Part shown: positions 8,001 to 17,355 of the stretch, piece after piece | How positions within the stretch are numbered: position 1 is the stretch's first letter | How the letters are laid out: the number at the start of each line of letters is the position of its first letter | Assembly: GCA_934747335.1 (NCBI GenBank) | Contig: CAKVGS010000005.1 | Location: 33,852-97,851 of the forward strand | DNA length: 64,000 nucleotides | Source: an uncultured Candidatus Melainabacteria bacterium | GTDB taxonomy: Bacteria > Cyanobacteriota > Vampirovibrionia > Gastranaerophilales > Gastranaerophilaceae | Direction: 5' to 3' | Program-made: the position numbers and the translations under genes | The notes under the pieces: generated by a model | What the model saw: the letters and a program-made list of their open reading frames with translations, nothing else | Told to the model about the DNA's origin: nothing | Databases searched by the model: none

Positions 8001-9251
8001 CTAAAACGGAATTTCTACAATAAAAGTAGAGCCATTATTGATTTCACTAATCAGAGAAATTTTTCCTCCGTGAAGTTCAACCAATTCCTTTGTAATAGTT
8101 AATCCCAAGCCAGTCGAACTTTCTTTTTTTGTATACGCACTATCAAGTTGAACAAATTTTGCAAAAATCTTACCATGATATTTTTTATCAATGCCAATCC
8201 CATTATCATGCACTAAAATTCTGAAATTCTCGTCATCAGAGTTTACAGATATTTCAACCTCATCATTCTCCGGAGAATACTTTATAGCATTGCTCACCAA
8301 ATTATACAAAATTTGTTGGATTTTTTGATAATCCGCAAAAACTTCAAAATCCACATCCATGTTTTTTATAAGTTTAATATTTTTCTTCTGTGCAAGTGGA
8401 GAAAGTATATTTGCAACCTCATCAACAGCTCTTGAAATCCAAAACGCACTTTTCACAACCTTCATAGCATTTGCTTCAATTTTTGACATATCCAAAACTT
8501 CATTAATCATACCAAGAAGATGTGTTGCTGAAATTTTAATATCATTTACATATTCTTCTTGTTTTGGATTTAAATTTCCATATAATTGCGTTCCCAAAAT
8601 ATCAGAAAAACCTAAAATAGAGTTCAAAGGAGTCCTGAGCTCATGTGAAATATTCGCTAAAAACTCATTTTTTACCTTATCTGCTTCAAGAATTTTTTCA
8701 TTTTGCTCTTTTATGGTTTTATATGCGTTATTTTTTTCTACAATCCCATCTTTTAAAGCTTTTAGCTGAATTTTAAACACATTTGATAATTCAACATCTT
8801 TTAATAAATATGAAAACACTGAAGAAACGGCGTCAAGCGCATCCAAATCTTCTTGTTTATAGAAATTCTTTTCTCTTTTTGATAAAACAACAATCCCAAA
8901 AACAGTCGATTTAATAGAAATTTTTGATACCAAATAAGATTTTTGAGAACTTCCTTTTAATTCTAATGCTTCTACTAAATCAGATGTTTCATCTGTTATT
9001 TTACCATTTTTTGAGAAAATAAATTTCTTTAAATCTGATTTTAATTTAAAAGTTGCTTCTTTTTCATAGTTTGCATGTTTTTTGTAACTATATTTTAATT
9101 GCAGACTATCAGGATTTGCATAGTAAATAAAACCCTCGTCAAAAGACAGGATTTTTTCGAAGTTTTTGAACAAATGTCTTTCACTATTCAAATCAGTTTC
9201 AAATAGTGAAGGAATCAGTTTTAAAATTTTATCCGACGTTAATAAAGCCAT
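8001..9251 (-). CDS. Cytosolic GAF-domain sensor histidine kinase (orphan)
   Basis: 416 aa with no membrane segment. Residues about 15-155 look like a GAF domain, 160-190 a coiled coil, then a HisKA domain with the phospho-acceptor in NISHELRTPLN (His203). The HATPase_c domain has an N box (LYNLVSNAIKYS), G1 box (DNGIGI) and G2 box (STGLGLTITKELVELHGG). It therefore should autophosphorylate in response to an internal or diffusible signal. No response regulator is encoded nearby, so the partner is elsewhere. The gene is transcribed away from ctpA, with a 147-bp shared upstream region. Confidence 0.92.
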   Translation of the reverse strand: MALLTSDKILKLIPSLFETDLNSERHLFKNFEKILSFDEGFIYYANPDSLQLKYSYKKHANYEKEATFKLKSDLKKFIFSKNGKITDETSDLVEALELKGSSQKSYLVSKISIKSTVFGIVVLSKREKNFYKQEDLDALDAVSSVFSYLLKDVELSNVFKIQLKALKDGIVEKNNAYKTIKEQNEKILEADKVKNEFLANISHELRTPLNSILGFSDILGTQLYGNLNPKQEEYVNDIKISATHLLGMINEVLDMSKIEANAMKVVKSAFWISRAVDEVANILSPLAQKKNIKLIKNMDVDFEVFADYQKIQQILYNLVSNAIKYSPENDEVEISVNSDDENFRILVHDNGIGIDKKYHGKIFAKFVQLDSAYTKKESSTGLGLTITKELVELHGGKISLISEINNGSTFIVEIPF

Positions 9252-9398
9252 ATCTCTGTTTGAAATATAGCATATAATTTGGCAGATGTAAACTTAAATA
9301 TAAAATTTTTAAATTGCATAACAAAACAGATTATAATAAGCATGCAAAATCCCCATTAGTGTATTGATTACGCATTGTTCTTGATGTTAAATTGTGGT

Positions 9399-10649
9399 AT
9401 GAAGAAAAAGCAGTTACTTATATTTGTATTGTCCGTATTAATTTTAGTAATTTTTAACAAGGTCTTTATGTCTGTGTTTACTAAAACTAATGCATTTTAT
9501 ACACGTCAAGCTTTAATCAATAATGAAGAAATTGCACCACAAAAACTTTTTGATAAAACTTGGAAAGTTATCAACCGTGAATATTATGAACCTAGTTTAA
9601 ATAATCAAAATTGGTACAGATGGAAAGAACATTATAGAAATAAGATTAAGACTGATGAAGATGCGAGAGTTGCAATTGATACAATGATTGCAAGCTTAAA
9701 CGAGCCATATACACGCTTCATGCCTAAAAAAGACTTTGAAGACTTAACAACTTCTATTACATCTAAAATTTATGGAATTGGTGTAAATATATATTCAAAT
9801 GCAGGAAAAATTGAAATATTTAACGTTATGCCGGCAACTCCTGCTGATTTTGCACAACTCAAACAAGGTGATATTATTACAGCCGTAAATGGTAAAGACA
9901 TTAACGGCATGAATGTTTCTGATGTTGCAGCTATTGTTCGAGGCCCTGAAAATAGTGTTGTAGAGCTGACAATTTTGAGAAACAATAAAAAACTTACTAA
10001 GAAAATAAAGCGTAAAGAAATTAAAATCAAGAGTGTAAAAAGCTCTGTATTAGATAACCACATCGGCTACATCCAAATCTTAAGTTTTATGAGTGGAACG
10101 ACTCCTAACGAGTTTCTGGAAGCTTTAGAAAACACTAAAAATACAGACTCCTTAATTCTTGATTTGCGCGGGAATACAGGTGGCTTGCTTGATAATGCGG
10201 TATTTATCGCCGACATGTTTATAAATAACGGCACAATTGTTGATATTATTTACAGGAATGGTTACAAAAAGTCTATAAAAGCTCAAGATGAACATTTTGG
10301 AATGCAAAAGCCTGTTGTAGTTCTTGTAAACGGTGCAAGCGCAAGCGCAAGTGAAATTCTTTCAGGTGCATTAAAAGACACCCACAAAGCGACGCTGGTC
10401 GGCAGAAAAACATTTGGCAAAGGATTGGTGCAAAAAGTTGTACCGCTTCCTAATCAAACAGGCGTTAATGTTACAATTGCTCGTTATTTAACACCAAACG
10501 GCACTGATATTAATAAATTAGGAATTAAACCTGATATAGAAGTCGGAAATGAGTTTGACTTTTTTGTCGGTAATCAAAAAGACGAACAGTTAGAAAAAGC
10601 TAAGGAAGTATTGAATAATGATAAACGAATTGGAAATTCTAAAAAATAA
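9399..10649 (+). CDS. ctpA: S41-family carboxyl-terminal processing protease
   Basis: Periplasmic serine protease with an N-terminal membrane anchor (residues 5-25), a PDZ domain (about 120-205, YGIGVNIYSN..) and an S41 catalytic domain. NGASASASEILSG places the catalytic Ser at about 316, and GRKTFGKGLVQ gives the Lys at 341, exactly 25 residues later as in D1-protease. In cyanobacteria CtpA matures photosystem II D1; in this non-photosynthetic context the substrate would be an envelope protein. Start choice is uncertain: ATG 9399 gives a clean anchor, and ATG 9384 or TTG 9375 would add up to 8 residues. The 3' end overlaps bioF by 32 bp, so the two are translationally coupled. Confidence 0.92.
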   Translation: MKKKQLLIFVLSVLILVIFNKVFMSVFTKTNAFYTRQALINNEEIAPQKLFDKTWKVINREYYEPSLNNQNWYRWKEHYRNKIKTDEDARVAIDTMIASLNEPYTRFMPKKDFEDLTTSITSKIYGIGVNIYSNAGKIEIFNVMPATPADFAQLKQGDIITAVNGKDINGMNVSDVAAIVRGPENSVVELTILRNNKKLTKKIKRKEIKIKSVKSSVLDNHIGYIQILSFMSGTTPNEFLEALENTKNTDSLILDLRGNTGGLLDNAVFIADMFINNGTIVDIIYRNGYKKSIKAQDEHFGMQKPVVVLVNGASASASEILSGALKDTHKATLVGRKTFGKGLVQKVVPLPNQTGVNVTIARYLTPNGTDINKLGIKPDIEVGNEFDFFVGNQKDEQLEKAKEVLNNDKRIGNSKK

Positions 10650-11736
10650 AGGACAGTTGCGAACTATTCCCAATATAGAATCGAAATCAGACGGTAAAAT
10701 TGTTATTGATGGTAAAGAATATATTAATTTTGCTTCTAACGATTATTTGGGAATCAGTACAAAAACTGAGCTTGAAAAAGAGTTTCTAAACAATCATTTT
10801 TATCAGCTTTCAACTGCTTCTGCAAGGCTTTTGACAGGCTCATCACCTGAATATAAAGCTTTAGAAAAAACGGTTGCGCAAATTTTTAATAAAGAAGCAG
10901 CGCTGATTTTTAATACAGGTTATCAATGTAATTTGGGCGTTATTTCTGCGCTGGCAGGTCGTGGTGATGTTGTTTTTTCTGACAAATTAAACCACGCAAG
11001 TATAATTGACGGTATGCAGCTTGCACAAGGTGATTTTTTCAGATACAAACATTTTGATTACGATAATTTGGAAAGACTTTTAAAAGCGAAACGAAAAGAT
11101 TACAAAAAAGCTATAATTGTTTCAGAATCAGTGTTCAGTATGGATGGCGATGTTGCAAATATTGATAAACTTGTTGAACTTAAAAATAAATACGATTGTT
11201 TGTTGATGATTGATGAAGCACACGCATTTTGCGCTTACGGAAACACGCTTGCAGGAGCTTCATATTTGAAAGATGTTGATATAATTACCGCAACCTTCGG
11301 CAAGGCTGTCGGCTCATTTGGCGCATTTTGCGTATCTTCTGAAACGGTTATATCATATTTAATAAACAAAGCGCGTTCATTTATATTTTCAACCTCTATT
11401 CCTCCATTAAATATTGCTTGGTCAAACTGGCTTTTGACAGAAAAAAGAGAATATTTGGTTGAACAGAAAAATAAGTTAAACAAATTAACCGCTGATGTTC
11501 ACAAATTAATGCAGGATAGAGGAATTGAAACAGTTTCTACAACACACATTATACCAATAGTTGTCGGAAGTAACGATGATACGGTTAAAATATCAGAAAA
11601 ACTACGTGCAGAAGGGTATTACATTCCTGCAATCCGTCCGCCTACTGTACCCGAAGGCACTTCAAGATTAAGAATATCCTTAACAGCAGATTGCAAATTG
11701 GAAGATTTCGCAAAAGTTTTGGATATAGTTAGATAA
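10618..11736 (+). CDS. bioF: 8-amino-7-oxononanoate synthase (KAPA synthase)
   Basis: PLP enzyme of the alpha-oxoamine synthase family that condenses pimeloyl-thioester with alanine in biotin synthesis. The 372-aa length is normal. Landmarks are FASNDYLG (39-45), STASARLLTGSS, SDKLNHASIIDG with His126, MIDEAHAFCAYG with Asp199/His202, and the Schiff-base lysine in ATFGKAVGSFGAF (Lys229). It overlaps ctpA. No other biotin gene lies in the window, so a related enzyme (glycine C-acetyltransferase) is possible, but the motif spelling and size favour BioF. Confidence 0.9.
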   Translation: MINELEILKNKGQLRTIPNIESKSDGKIVIDGKEYINFASNDYLGISTKTELEKEFLNNHFYQLSTASARLLTGSSPEYKALEKTVAQIFNKEAALIFNTGYQCNLGVISALAGRGDVVFSDKLNHASIIDGMQLAQGDFFRYKHFDYDNLERLLKAKRKDYKKAIIVSESVFSMDGDVANIDKLVELKNKYDCLLMIDEAHAFCAYGNTLAGASYLKDVDIITATFGKAVGSFGAFCVSSETVISYLINKARSFIFSTSIPPLNIAWSNWLLTEKREYLVEQKNKLNKLTADVHKLMQDRGIETVSTTHIIPIVVGSNDDTVKISEKLRAEGYYIPAIRPPTVPEGTSRLRISLTADCKLEDFAKVLDIVR

Positions 11737-11800
11737 TTAAAAAGGTGGGAAAAGCGTAAGCGGTTCACACCTTATGTATTTGAAGGATAATGAAAAGAAT

Positions 11801-11828
11801 GTTAATGGTGCAAAAAATTGCACCCTAC
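11801..11828. repeat. Half copy of MITE-like element, family A
   Basis: GTTAATGGTGCAAAAAATTG followed by CACCCTAC is one complete terminal arm of the elements at 12683 and 60872, without the other arm. It sits in the 140-bp gap after bioF. Confidence 0.8.
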
Positions 11829-11877
11829 ATATCTTTAGTCCAACTTAATAAAAAAAGCATAGTAGATTTAAAATTAG

Positions 11878-12576
11878 TTAAGAGTTGTAGTTGTTAAGTT
11901 TAAAGGCAAGAATTGTGCTTTCAGGGGCATTATCTGATTCAAATACGGCAACAAAATAGAGAAAATATTTTTTGTATAAATCTATTTGCAATTTAATTAT
12001 TTCTTCATCATTCCCTATTATTTGTTTTTTTGTCTGATTAATTTTTACAGCAGGATAAATTATAAATTTTTTATCTTTAGTTTCAATAGTTAAAGTTAAA
12101 TTTTCAATAAAAGTAGTTACTAAAGGTGCTCCAGACTTTCTTGTTGCAGTAATAGTTCTAACTATACCTTTTAGCTCGGCACTAATAATTTCTGATTTCA
12201 TTATTGAAAAATCATTATTTTTTATAGTGTTTTTAAAAAATAAATTGTTATTATTAAAAGTAATATATTTTATATTAGGTGTAGTGTAAAATTTATGGCG
12301 CGCCATTTTAGTTCTGCATAATTCCATAAAAAATCTTACAAGAAAATAAAGTGGACATAATACAAATATAAAAAACATTCCTAGCACAACAAATACCCCC
12401 GAATCTTGAATTGATTGCAAGAAGTCTTGTAAATAATTTTTGTCAATTAATAAGGAAGGTATTTCAAAAATAAATAATACAATATACAAAGATAAACCTA
12501 TAAAATGACTTATAAAACCAATACCACTAACCGCTTCAGGAATATTATAAATAGTGTTAATTTCTACATTTTTCAT
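11878..12576 (-). CDS. Membrane protein of unknown function
   Basis: 232 aa. Two hydrophobic helices in the first half (about residues 18-42 and 62-85) are followed by a soluble domain rich in short beta strands (KYITFNNNNLFF, KSEIISAELKGIVRTI, LTLTIETKDKKFIIYP). This layout resembles two-helix PH-like (bacterial PH / YdbS-type) membrane proteins, but no conserved motif confirms that. The gene stands alone between family A repeats. Function unassigned. Confidence 0.55.
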   Translation of the reverse strand: MKNVEINTIYNIPEAVSGIGFISHFIGLSLYIVLFIFEIPSLLIDKNYLQDFLQSIQDSGVFVVLGMFFIFVLCPLYFLVRFFMELCRTKMARHKFYTTPNIKYITFNNNNLFFKNTIKNNDFSIMKSEIISAELKGIVRTITATRKSGAPLVTTFIENLTLTIETKDKKFIIYPAVKINQTKKQIIGNDEEIIKLQIDLYKKYFLYFVAVFESDNAPESTILAFKLNNYNS

Positions 12577-12682
12577 TTTTGAATTATAACTAAAAAACAG
12601 TTAATAATAAACTAGCTTTTTCGCTTTACAATACACTTTCAAACATGCAGGTCAGGTTCAACATTTTCATTAAACACGACAA

Positions 12683-12788
12683 GTTAATGGTGCAAAAATT
12701 GCACCCTACAATTGGCAAAGAAATATATGTTCGATTTTGAACGTATTTTATTCAAGAAACGTAGGGTGCAATTTTTTGCACCATTAAC
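12683..12788. mobile_element. MITE-like palindromic element, family A full copy 1
   Basis: 106 bp with 27-28 bp terminal inverted arms (GTTAATGGTGCAAAAATTGC .. and its complement ending CACCATTAAC) and a centre containing ATGTTCGATTTTGAACGTAT. The copy at 60872-60979 has the same arms and the same centre, so this is a defined non-coding mobile unit rather than a chance terminator. It has no coding capacity. Confidence 0.85.
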
Positions 12789-12835
12789 GTTAATCCATTT
12801 GTCGTATTGGATAAAAATTGTCCAACCCTACCTAT

Positions 12836-13321
12836 CTATTTTTCCATATGTTCAATTACTTTGTTAATCTTGGTTTCACCATCTTTTGTCAAACCAATTA
12901 ACGAAACATAACCGCGTTTTACATATTTTGAATTTTCGAAATTCTCGGCAAATTTTTGAATTGTTTGTTCGACTTTCTTTATAACCTTTGTCCAAGTTGA
13001 GAAAAACGGCTTATCAAGTCCTTTAACTTCACCGGATTTATTATCAATTTCTACTTGAGCATTACGTGTACTAATCAAGGTTTTGCCTTGCATTTGCTCA
13101 TTATCTTTAACTTTTTTAAGTAAAAATCTGCTATCATAAAATGTTGCGCTGTCATCGCATAACCTTAAACGAGTCAGATGTGAAGTCGAAAACACATTGC
13201 CACCGTTTATATAACCGGTGTTATGATTCATCTTGGTTAAAATCGATTTCATATTGTTATAAGCGTTATCTGAAAGATAGCGAGTTTTTCCTTGAAAACT
13301 GATTGGTTGTACTGTACTCAT
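12836..13321 (-). CDS. Leaderless hypothetical protein with PISFQGK tag
   Basis: 161 aa, soluble, basic, with no signal peptide. The N-terminus MSTVQPISFQGK carries the short [IV]xF[KRQ]G-type tag also seen in the proteins at 7049 and 24838. The central part contains beta-rich sequence (TLISTRNAQVEID) and the C-terminal part is helical (VIKKVEQTIQKFAENFENS). It lies 31 bp downstream of the uridine-kinase-like gene on the same strand, with GAGAT before the ATG, so it is probably in that operon. I do not recognise a family. Confidence 0.6.
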   Translation of the reverse strand: MSTVQPISFQGKTRYLSDNAYNNMKSILTKMNHNTGYINGGNVFSTSHLTRLRLCDDSATFYDSRFLLKKVKDNEQMQGKTLISTRNAQVEIDNKSGEVKGLDKPFFSTWTKVIKKVEQTIQKFAENFENSKYVKRGYVSLIGLTKDGETKINKVIEHMEK

Positions 13322-13352
13322 ATTTATATCTCATAATCTATTAAAAAAAACA

Positions 13353-14237
13353 CTATCCCTCAAAATTATTAGTAATCGCATGGATATATTCTAAAATCTG
13401 AGAGAAATAAGCCAAATTTGTATCGCCGTTAATAATTATATCAGCTTCGTTTCTATAAGGCTTAACATATTTTTCACCCGCACCAAGAATATATTCCCAG
13501 TGCTTTTTAGCGTTCTCTAAATCCTGATTACGTTCAGTATATGCTCTAGTTAAGAAACGTTCTTTTCTTAATTCCAAATCTGTTTCAACATAAACCTTGA
13601 TATCAAAAATATCTTTGTTATCACCGAACATTGAAGCCATACCTTCAACTACAATAATTTTGTTTGATGGAACAAATTTAGCCTTTGGAACGGAAACGCC
13701 TGTGCCGTTTAGCAAATATTCAGGAGAATAAATATCTTCGCCTTGAGATATTTTATTCAAATCATCGTGTAAAACATCTAGTTGGAAACTGTTTGGTGAA
13801 TCTACGTCATAACCGTTGTCACGCAAATTATCAAATGTTCCGTACGTTTTAATAAGTTCTGAAATATCATTGAAGTAATTATCCGTCGTCAGGATAGTAA
13901 CAGGCATGTTAAAACGTTTGATAACATTTTCTATTTCACGGCAAATAGTAGATTTGCCGGATGCTGATTCACCCGTAATCCCAATCATAATCCTTTTGTT
14001 AGGATTTTGAATAAGTCGTCTTGAAAACTTCTGAATAAAATCATACCGAACCTCAATAAAAATCGGTTCGGCAGCTTTATTATCGTATGCTAATACTTGT
14101 TTGAATTTTGATTGTAAATAGAACGCAAGAAGTTCTCTACCTGTCTTTTGGTTGAAATCAGGTTTTAAAATTTTATCAGAGGAAGTTAATTCCTTCTCTA
14201 TTAGATGGGAAATTCCCGTTTTATCATCTTCTGTCAT
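13353..14237 (-). CDS. Uridine kinase / phosphoribulokinase-family P-loop kinase
   Basis: 294 aa. IGITGESASGKSTICREI is a Walker A loop of the uridine kinase-like family, followed by VTILTTDNYFND, the usual strand-2 acidic motif, and IIVVEGMASMFGD (base/ribose-binding strand). The N-terminal ~85 residues before the P-loop (including an IEVRYDFIQKF stretch) are an extension not found in standard Udk (about 210 aa), so the acceptor may not be uridine. I start it at the ATG 14237, which has GGAAG at good spacing, rather than a TTG 13 codons earlier. It lies within a minus-strand run with TPR and PilZ-like genes. Confidence 0.75.
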   Translation of the reverse strand: MTEDDKTGISHLIEKELTSSDKILKPDFNQKTGRELLAFYLQSKFKQVLAYDNKAAEPIFIEVRYDFIQKFSRRLIQNPNKRIMIGITGESASGKSTICREIENVIKRFNMPVTILTTDNYFNDISELIKTYGTFDNLRDNGYDVDSPNSFQLDVLHDDLNKISQGEDIYSPEYLLNGTGVSVPKAKFVPSNKIIVVEGMASMFGDNKDIFDIKVYVETDLELRKERFLTRAYTERNQDLENAKKHWEYILGAGEKYVKPYRNEADIIINGDTNLAYFSQILEYIHAITNNFEG

Positions 14238-14285
14238 ACTTTTCTTCCAATTGAATGATATTTTAATATTATACAACAGACAAAA

Positions 14286-15878
14286 TTAAGACTCAAATAG
14301 TTCACTAATTTTATCTGCAATATCTCTAGGGTCTATTTCTTGGGTAATTTTATTAATGTCTTGCGCCATTTGGTATAATTTAGCAGCTTCAACTTTATCT
14401 CCGATAATTGAAATTGCTCTGGCCAAATTGAAGTGAGCTAATGCGTAATTAGGATTAGCATCAACGGCTTTTCTAAACAATTCAATAGATTTGTTGACAC
14501 GACCTAAATCGTCCAAATAAATTACGCCTAAGTTATTGTATGCAATATCATATTTGTCATTATATTTTATAGCCAATTCATAAGACTTGATAGCTTCTTC
14601 CGTATCGCCTTTACCCCAATACAAGAAGCCTAAGTTACAATGGATTTTAGCGTTGTATGGCTGTAACTCTAAAGCTTGACGGTAAACGGCTAACGCATTT
14701 GCATAATCTTCTTTATCGTAGAAGGCGCTACCTAAATTTACGTAAATATCAACATCTTCAGGAGTCAAAACATAAGCTGTTTGATACGCAGAAATCGCAG
14801 CATCAGGATCTGATTTATTTTCTTGATAAACAAATCCCATTGTCTGAGCAATAACACTTGTCCAAGCTCTGTTTGGATTCAATGTAATTGCAGTTTGGTA
14901 ATTAGAAATCGCTAAATCAAATTCGCCTTTAATATAATAAATATTTGCTAAGTTTGAATATAAATCAGGAATATTTGGTGCCATTGCAATTAATTTATTA
15001 TAAATGTCAATTGCTTGGTTATAATCACCTTGTTCTTCATAAGCTCTGCACAAATGACGATATGCGGCAATATTAAATGAATCCAACCAAATTGCCATTT
15101 TGTATTCAGTAATAGCATCATCATAATATCCTGTTGAAAGGTAAATATCACCTAAAACGCAATATAAAGGTGCAAATCCGGGAGCTGTTTCAATAGCATT
15201 TTTGTATAATTCAATAGCTTTACCGAAATCTTTTACTTGAATAGCATAAAATCCTTTCAAAAATAAAGGTAAAAAGCGCATGTAAGAAACATTTTTAATA
15301 ATATTTTCAATAGCGTTTCTATCAAATGGCGCAAGTAAAATTGATTGTATTTTTTCGCACCATGATTTTAATTTGATTCTTGTATTTTTAAATGAAGATG
15401 CTTCATAAAGCTTGTATAACAAGAAATGCGCGCTTGAAGAACCTAATCTTGAACAAATTACAGCACCTTCAGCCGCATCAATAGCATCTGTAAAGTGAGC
15501 TTTTTTTACAAAAGTTTCTGCAAGCATGTAATAAGCGTCATAGTAGTTTTTCTTCTTTTCTAAAGCCATTGTGAAATAGTTAATAGCCTTATCCAATTCG
15601 CCTTTGTGGTAAAATGCAACACCAAGCTTATAGTAGATTTCATGCGATTCGATTAAAGATTCCATCGCAAGTTGATATTCAGTAATAGCTTCATCAATGT
15701 ATTGACCTGCATTAAAAATATCTAAGTGCCATTTTACGTATAAATCTCCCAAACGAACATGAAGCGCAGGATTTGTAGGATCTTTTTGTAAATCCAACCT
15801 GCATCGCTCGATTTGGTCAAACATTTTATTTTTAATAATATTTTCTTTTTTAACGTTATTTTCTGCTAAGTCTTTCAT
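14286..15878 (-). CDS. Large tetratricopeptide-repeat protein
   Basis: 530 aa with roughly 11-12 TPR units. The first few start at about residue 40 (YKLGVAFYHKGELDKAINYF), there is a non-TPR helical stretch at about 165-205, and units then run continuously to about 510 (PDLYSNLANIYYIKGEFDLA, YDIAYNNLGVIYLDDLGRVN). No signal peptide. Likely a cytoplasmic scaffold. It is separated by only 12 bp from the PilZ-like gene upstream and 48 bp from the kinase downstream, suggesting one operon. No enzymatic domain is seen. Confidence 0.85.
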   Translation of the reverse strand: MKDLAENNVKKENIIKNKMFDQIERCRLDLQKDPTNPALHVRLGDLYVKWHLDIFNAGQYIDEAITEYQLAMESLIESHEIYYKLGVAFYHKGELDKAINYFTMALEKKKNYYDAYYMLAETFVKKAHFTDAIDAAEGAVICSRLGSSSAHFLLYKLYEASSFKNTRIKLKSWCEKIQSILLAPFDRNAIENIIKNVSYMRFLPLFLKGFYAIQVKDFGKAIELYKNAIETAPGFAPLYCVLGDIYLSTGYYDDAITEYKMAIWLDSFNIAAYRHLCRAYEEQGDYNQAIDIYNKLIAMAPNIPDLYSNLANIYYIKGEFDLAISNYQTAITLNPNRAWTSVIAQTMGFVYQENKSDPDAAISAYQTAYVLTPEDVDIYVNLGSAFYDKEDYANALAVYRQALELQPYNAKIHCNLGFLYWGKGDTEEAIKSYELAIKYNDKYDIAYNNLGVIYLDDLGRVNKSIELFRKAVDANPNYALAHFNLARAISIIGDKVEAAKLYQMAQDINKITQEIDPRDIADKISELFES

Positions 15879-15890
15879 AATTTTTCCTAA

Positions 15891-16496
15891 TTAATCAGTG
15901 CTATTTGAATATAAATACATATAATATAATAAAGCTTGTCTGTCATCTTCTGTCATGTTGGAATATACAGCAGTAAATTCATTGTCATAAACAGGATCCG
16001 CATCGGTAACGGTTGCTCTGAATTTAATTGTACCATAATCTTTTGGTAAAATTAACTCACAATTAAACGAATCATCTACATTTAATTTAGTGTCACAATA
16101 AAATTTTATATGGTCAGTCGCCAACTCAAATGTTTTCACGCTTATTTCATTTTCTTCACCAACTCTTATAATAAGTTTTTCAATTGCATCAACGGTTGGA
16201 ATTTCTTCTGAAGGTGTTAATTTCATTGCATTATAATCGAGTTCTATACAAAAATTATCCTCTAGAGGTGACGCTATAACAACTGTATTAAAATCAACAG
16301 TCCCCATTTTAGAAAAAACTTTTACTGTTAATTTACATCCAACTTGCAAAAAATTAATGTAGCGCATGAAATATGGCGGTAATTCAATTACCATCCTGTC
16401 TTCCAAAAGCCCAGAAATTGTTGAGCGAATTTCTATAAGCTTGTTTCCATCTTCTATAAATAAACTTAAATTTTGACCTATTTTAAATAAATCCAT
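15891..16496 (-). CDS. Degenerate PilZ-like / YcgR-like protein
   Basis: 201 aa in two beta-rich halves. Residues 1-90 resemble the YcgR N-terminal domain (GQNLSLFIEDGNKLIEIRST, GCKLTVKVFSKMG). Residues 105-195 resemble PilZ in strand pattern and end (DDSFNCELILP, TIKFRATVTDAD, FTAVYSNMTEDDRQALLYYM). The RxxxR and DxSxxG residues that bind cyclic di-GMP are not present, so nucleotide binding is doubtful. It could be a non-binding PilZ relative that controls pili or envelope machinery. The operon with the TPR scaffold supports a structural or regulatory role. Confidence 0.55.
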   Translation of the reverse strand: MDLFKIGQNLSLFIEDGNKLIEIRSTISGLLEDRMVIELPPYFMRYINFLQVGCKLTVKVFSKMGTVDFNTVVIASPLEDNFCIELDYNAMKLTPSEEIPTVDAIEKLIIRVGEENEISVKTFELATDHIKFYCDTKLNVDDSFNCELILPKDYGTIKFRATVTDADPVYDNEFTAVYSNMTEDDRQALLYYMYLYSNSTD

Positions 16497-16538
16497 ACTT
16501 TATATTATAGCTTAATCCTAAGGTTTTAACAATAATCA

Positions 16539-17354
16539 CTATTTTTGCTTTACAACCATGAATGATTTTAAAGCTCGACCGGTATCGCCCGTAGATTGAG
16601 TCGATACAACGTTAATGTTTTTGTAGTTTAATGAAGTTGAACTTCCACCGTCAAACGCCATTGCACTGTCTAAACCGTAGCTTGCACATAAATCCCTTGC
16701 TTCATAAATATCCATCGGATGTTCATTTGTTACGATAAAAATATGCGCTTCTTGAGTACTACTATCTATATTTTTTATACCAATTAAAGTTCTTGCCGTT
16801 TTATGTAATACAGACGCGGATTCTCTAACTACGTTTCCATCTTTATCTTTAACGACAAAAAATTCTTCTTCCAACCTTAAGTTAGGCAAAAGTTGAGGAC
16901 CGCCTTGGGCGGATGTTTTAACCGAACACATAAAATCAATTTTGGAATTGTGCTGCGCGATTTCATATTTTAATTTGCTGTCGCAATCTAATATTCTAAA
17001 TTCAGTTCTATTCAAAACTGTTTTTAGATTTTGTCTTAAAACAGGGTTCATCATAATGTTTTCATTAAACAAAGGGTCTTCAACCGTCTGAAAATCATTA
17101 ACTATATAAGAAATTGTTTTTTCATTTTTTGGATCAAAAAAGCCTGTATTTATTGTAAGCAAAGAATCACTTTTTTTGTGCGCTTCTCTGTTGGTAATTA
17201 AAGACGGAGATGATACAAATTGAATTTGTTTTTTTATTTTATCACCACTTAATACAATATGATAAATTCCATCATTATAATCAACTTTTATGGGTGAAGC
17301 AAAAACAGCTAATGTTGAAATTAACATGCAAACAAAAATTAAAGTTTTTTTCAT
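16539..17354 (-). CDS. Exported phosphodiester glycosidase-family (NAGPA/DUF2233) protein
   Basis: 271 aa with a signal peptide (MKKTLIFVCMLISTLAVFAS). Motifs of the NAGPA family are present: TINTGFFDP near residue 67, GGPQLLP, ARTLIGI and the C-terminal AMAFDGGSSTSL, the family's active-site region. Members cleave phosphodiester-linked sugars from glycans or teichoic/exopolysaccharide structures. It lies one base from the lptF/G gene, so it is co-transcribed with LPS export genes and probably acts on envelope polysaccharide. Exact substrate unknown. Confidence 0.8.
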   Translation of the reverse strand: MKKTLIFVCMLISTLAVFASPIKVDYNDGIYHIVLSGDKIKKQIQFVSSPSLITNREAHKKSDSLLTINTGFFDPKNEKTISYIVNDFQTVEDPLFNENIMMNPVLRQNLKTVLNRTEFRILDCDSKLKYEIAQHNSKIDFMCSVKTSAQGGPQLLPNLRLEEEFFVVKDKDGNVVRESASVLHKTARTLIGIKNIDSSTQEAHIFIVTNEHPMDIYEARDLCASYGLDSAMAFDGGSSTSLNYKNINVVSTQSTGDTGRALKSFMVVKQK

Positions 17355-17355
17355 T

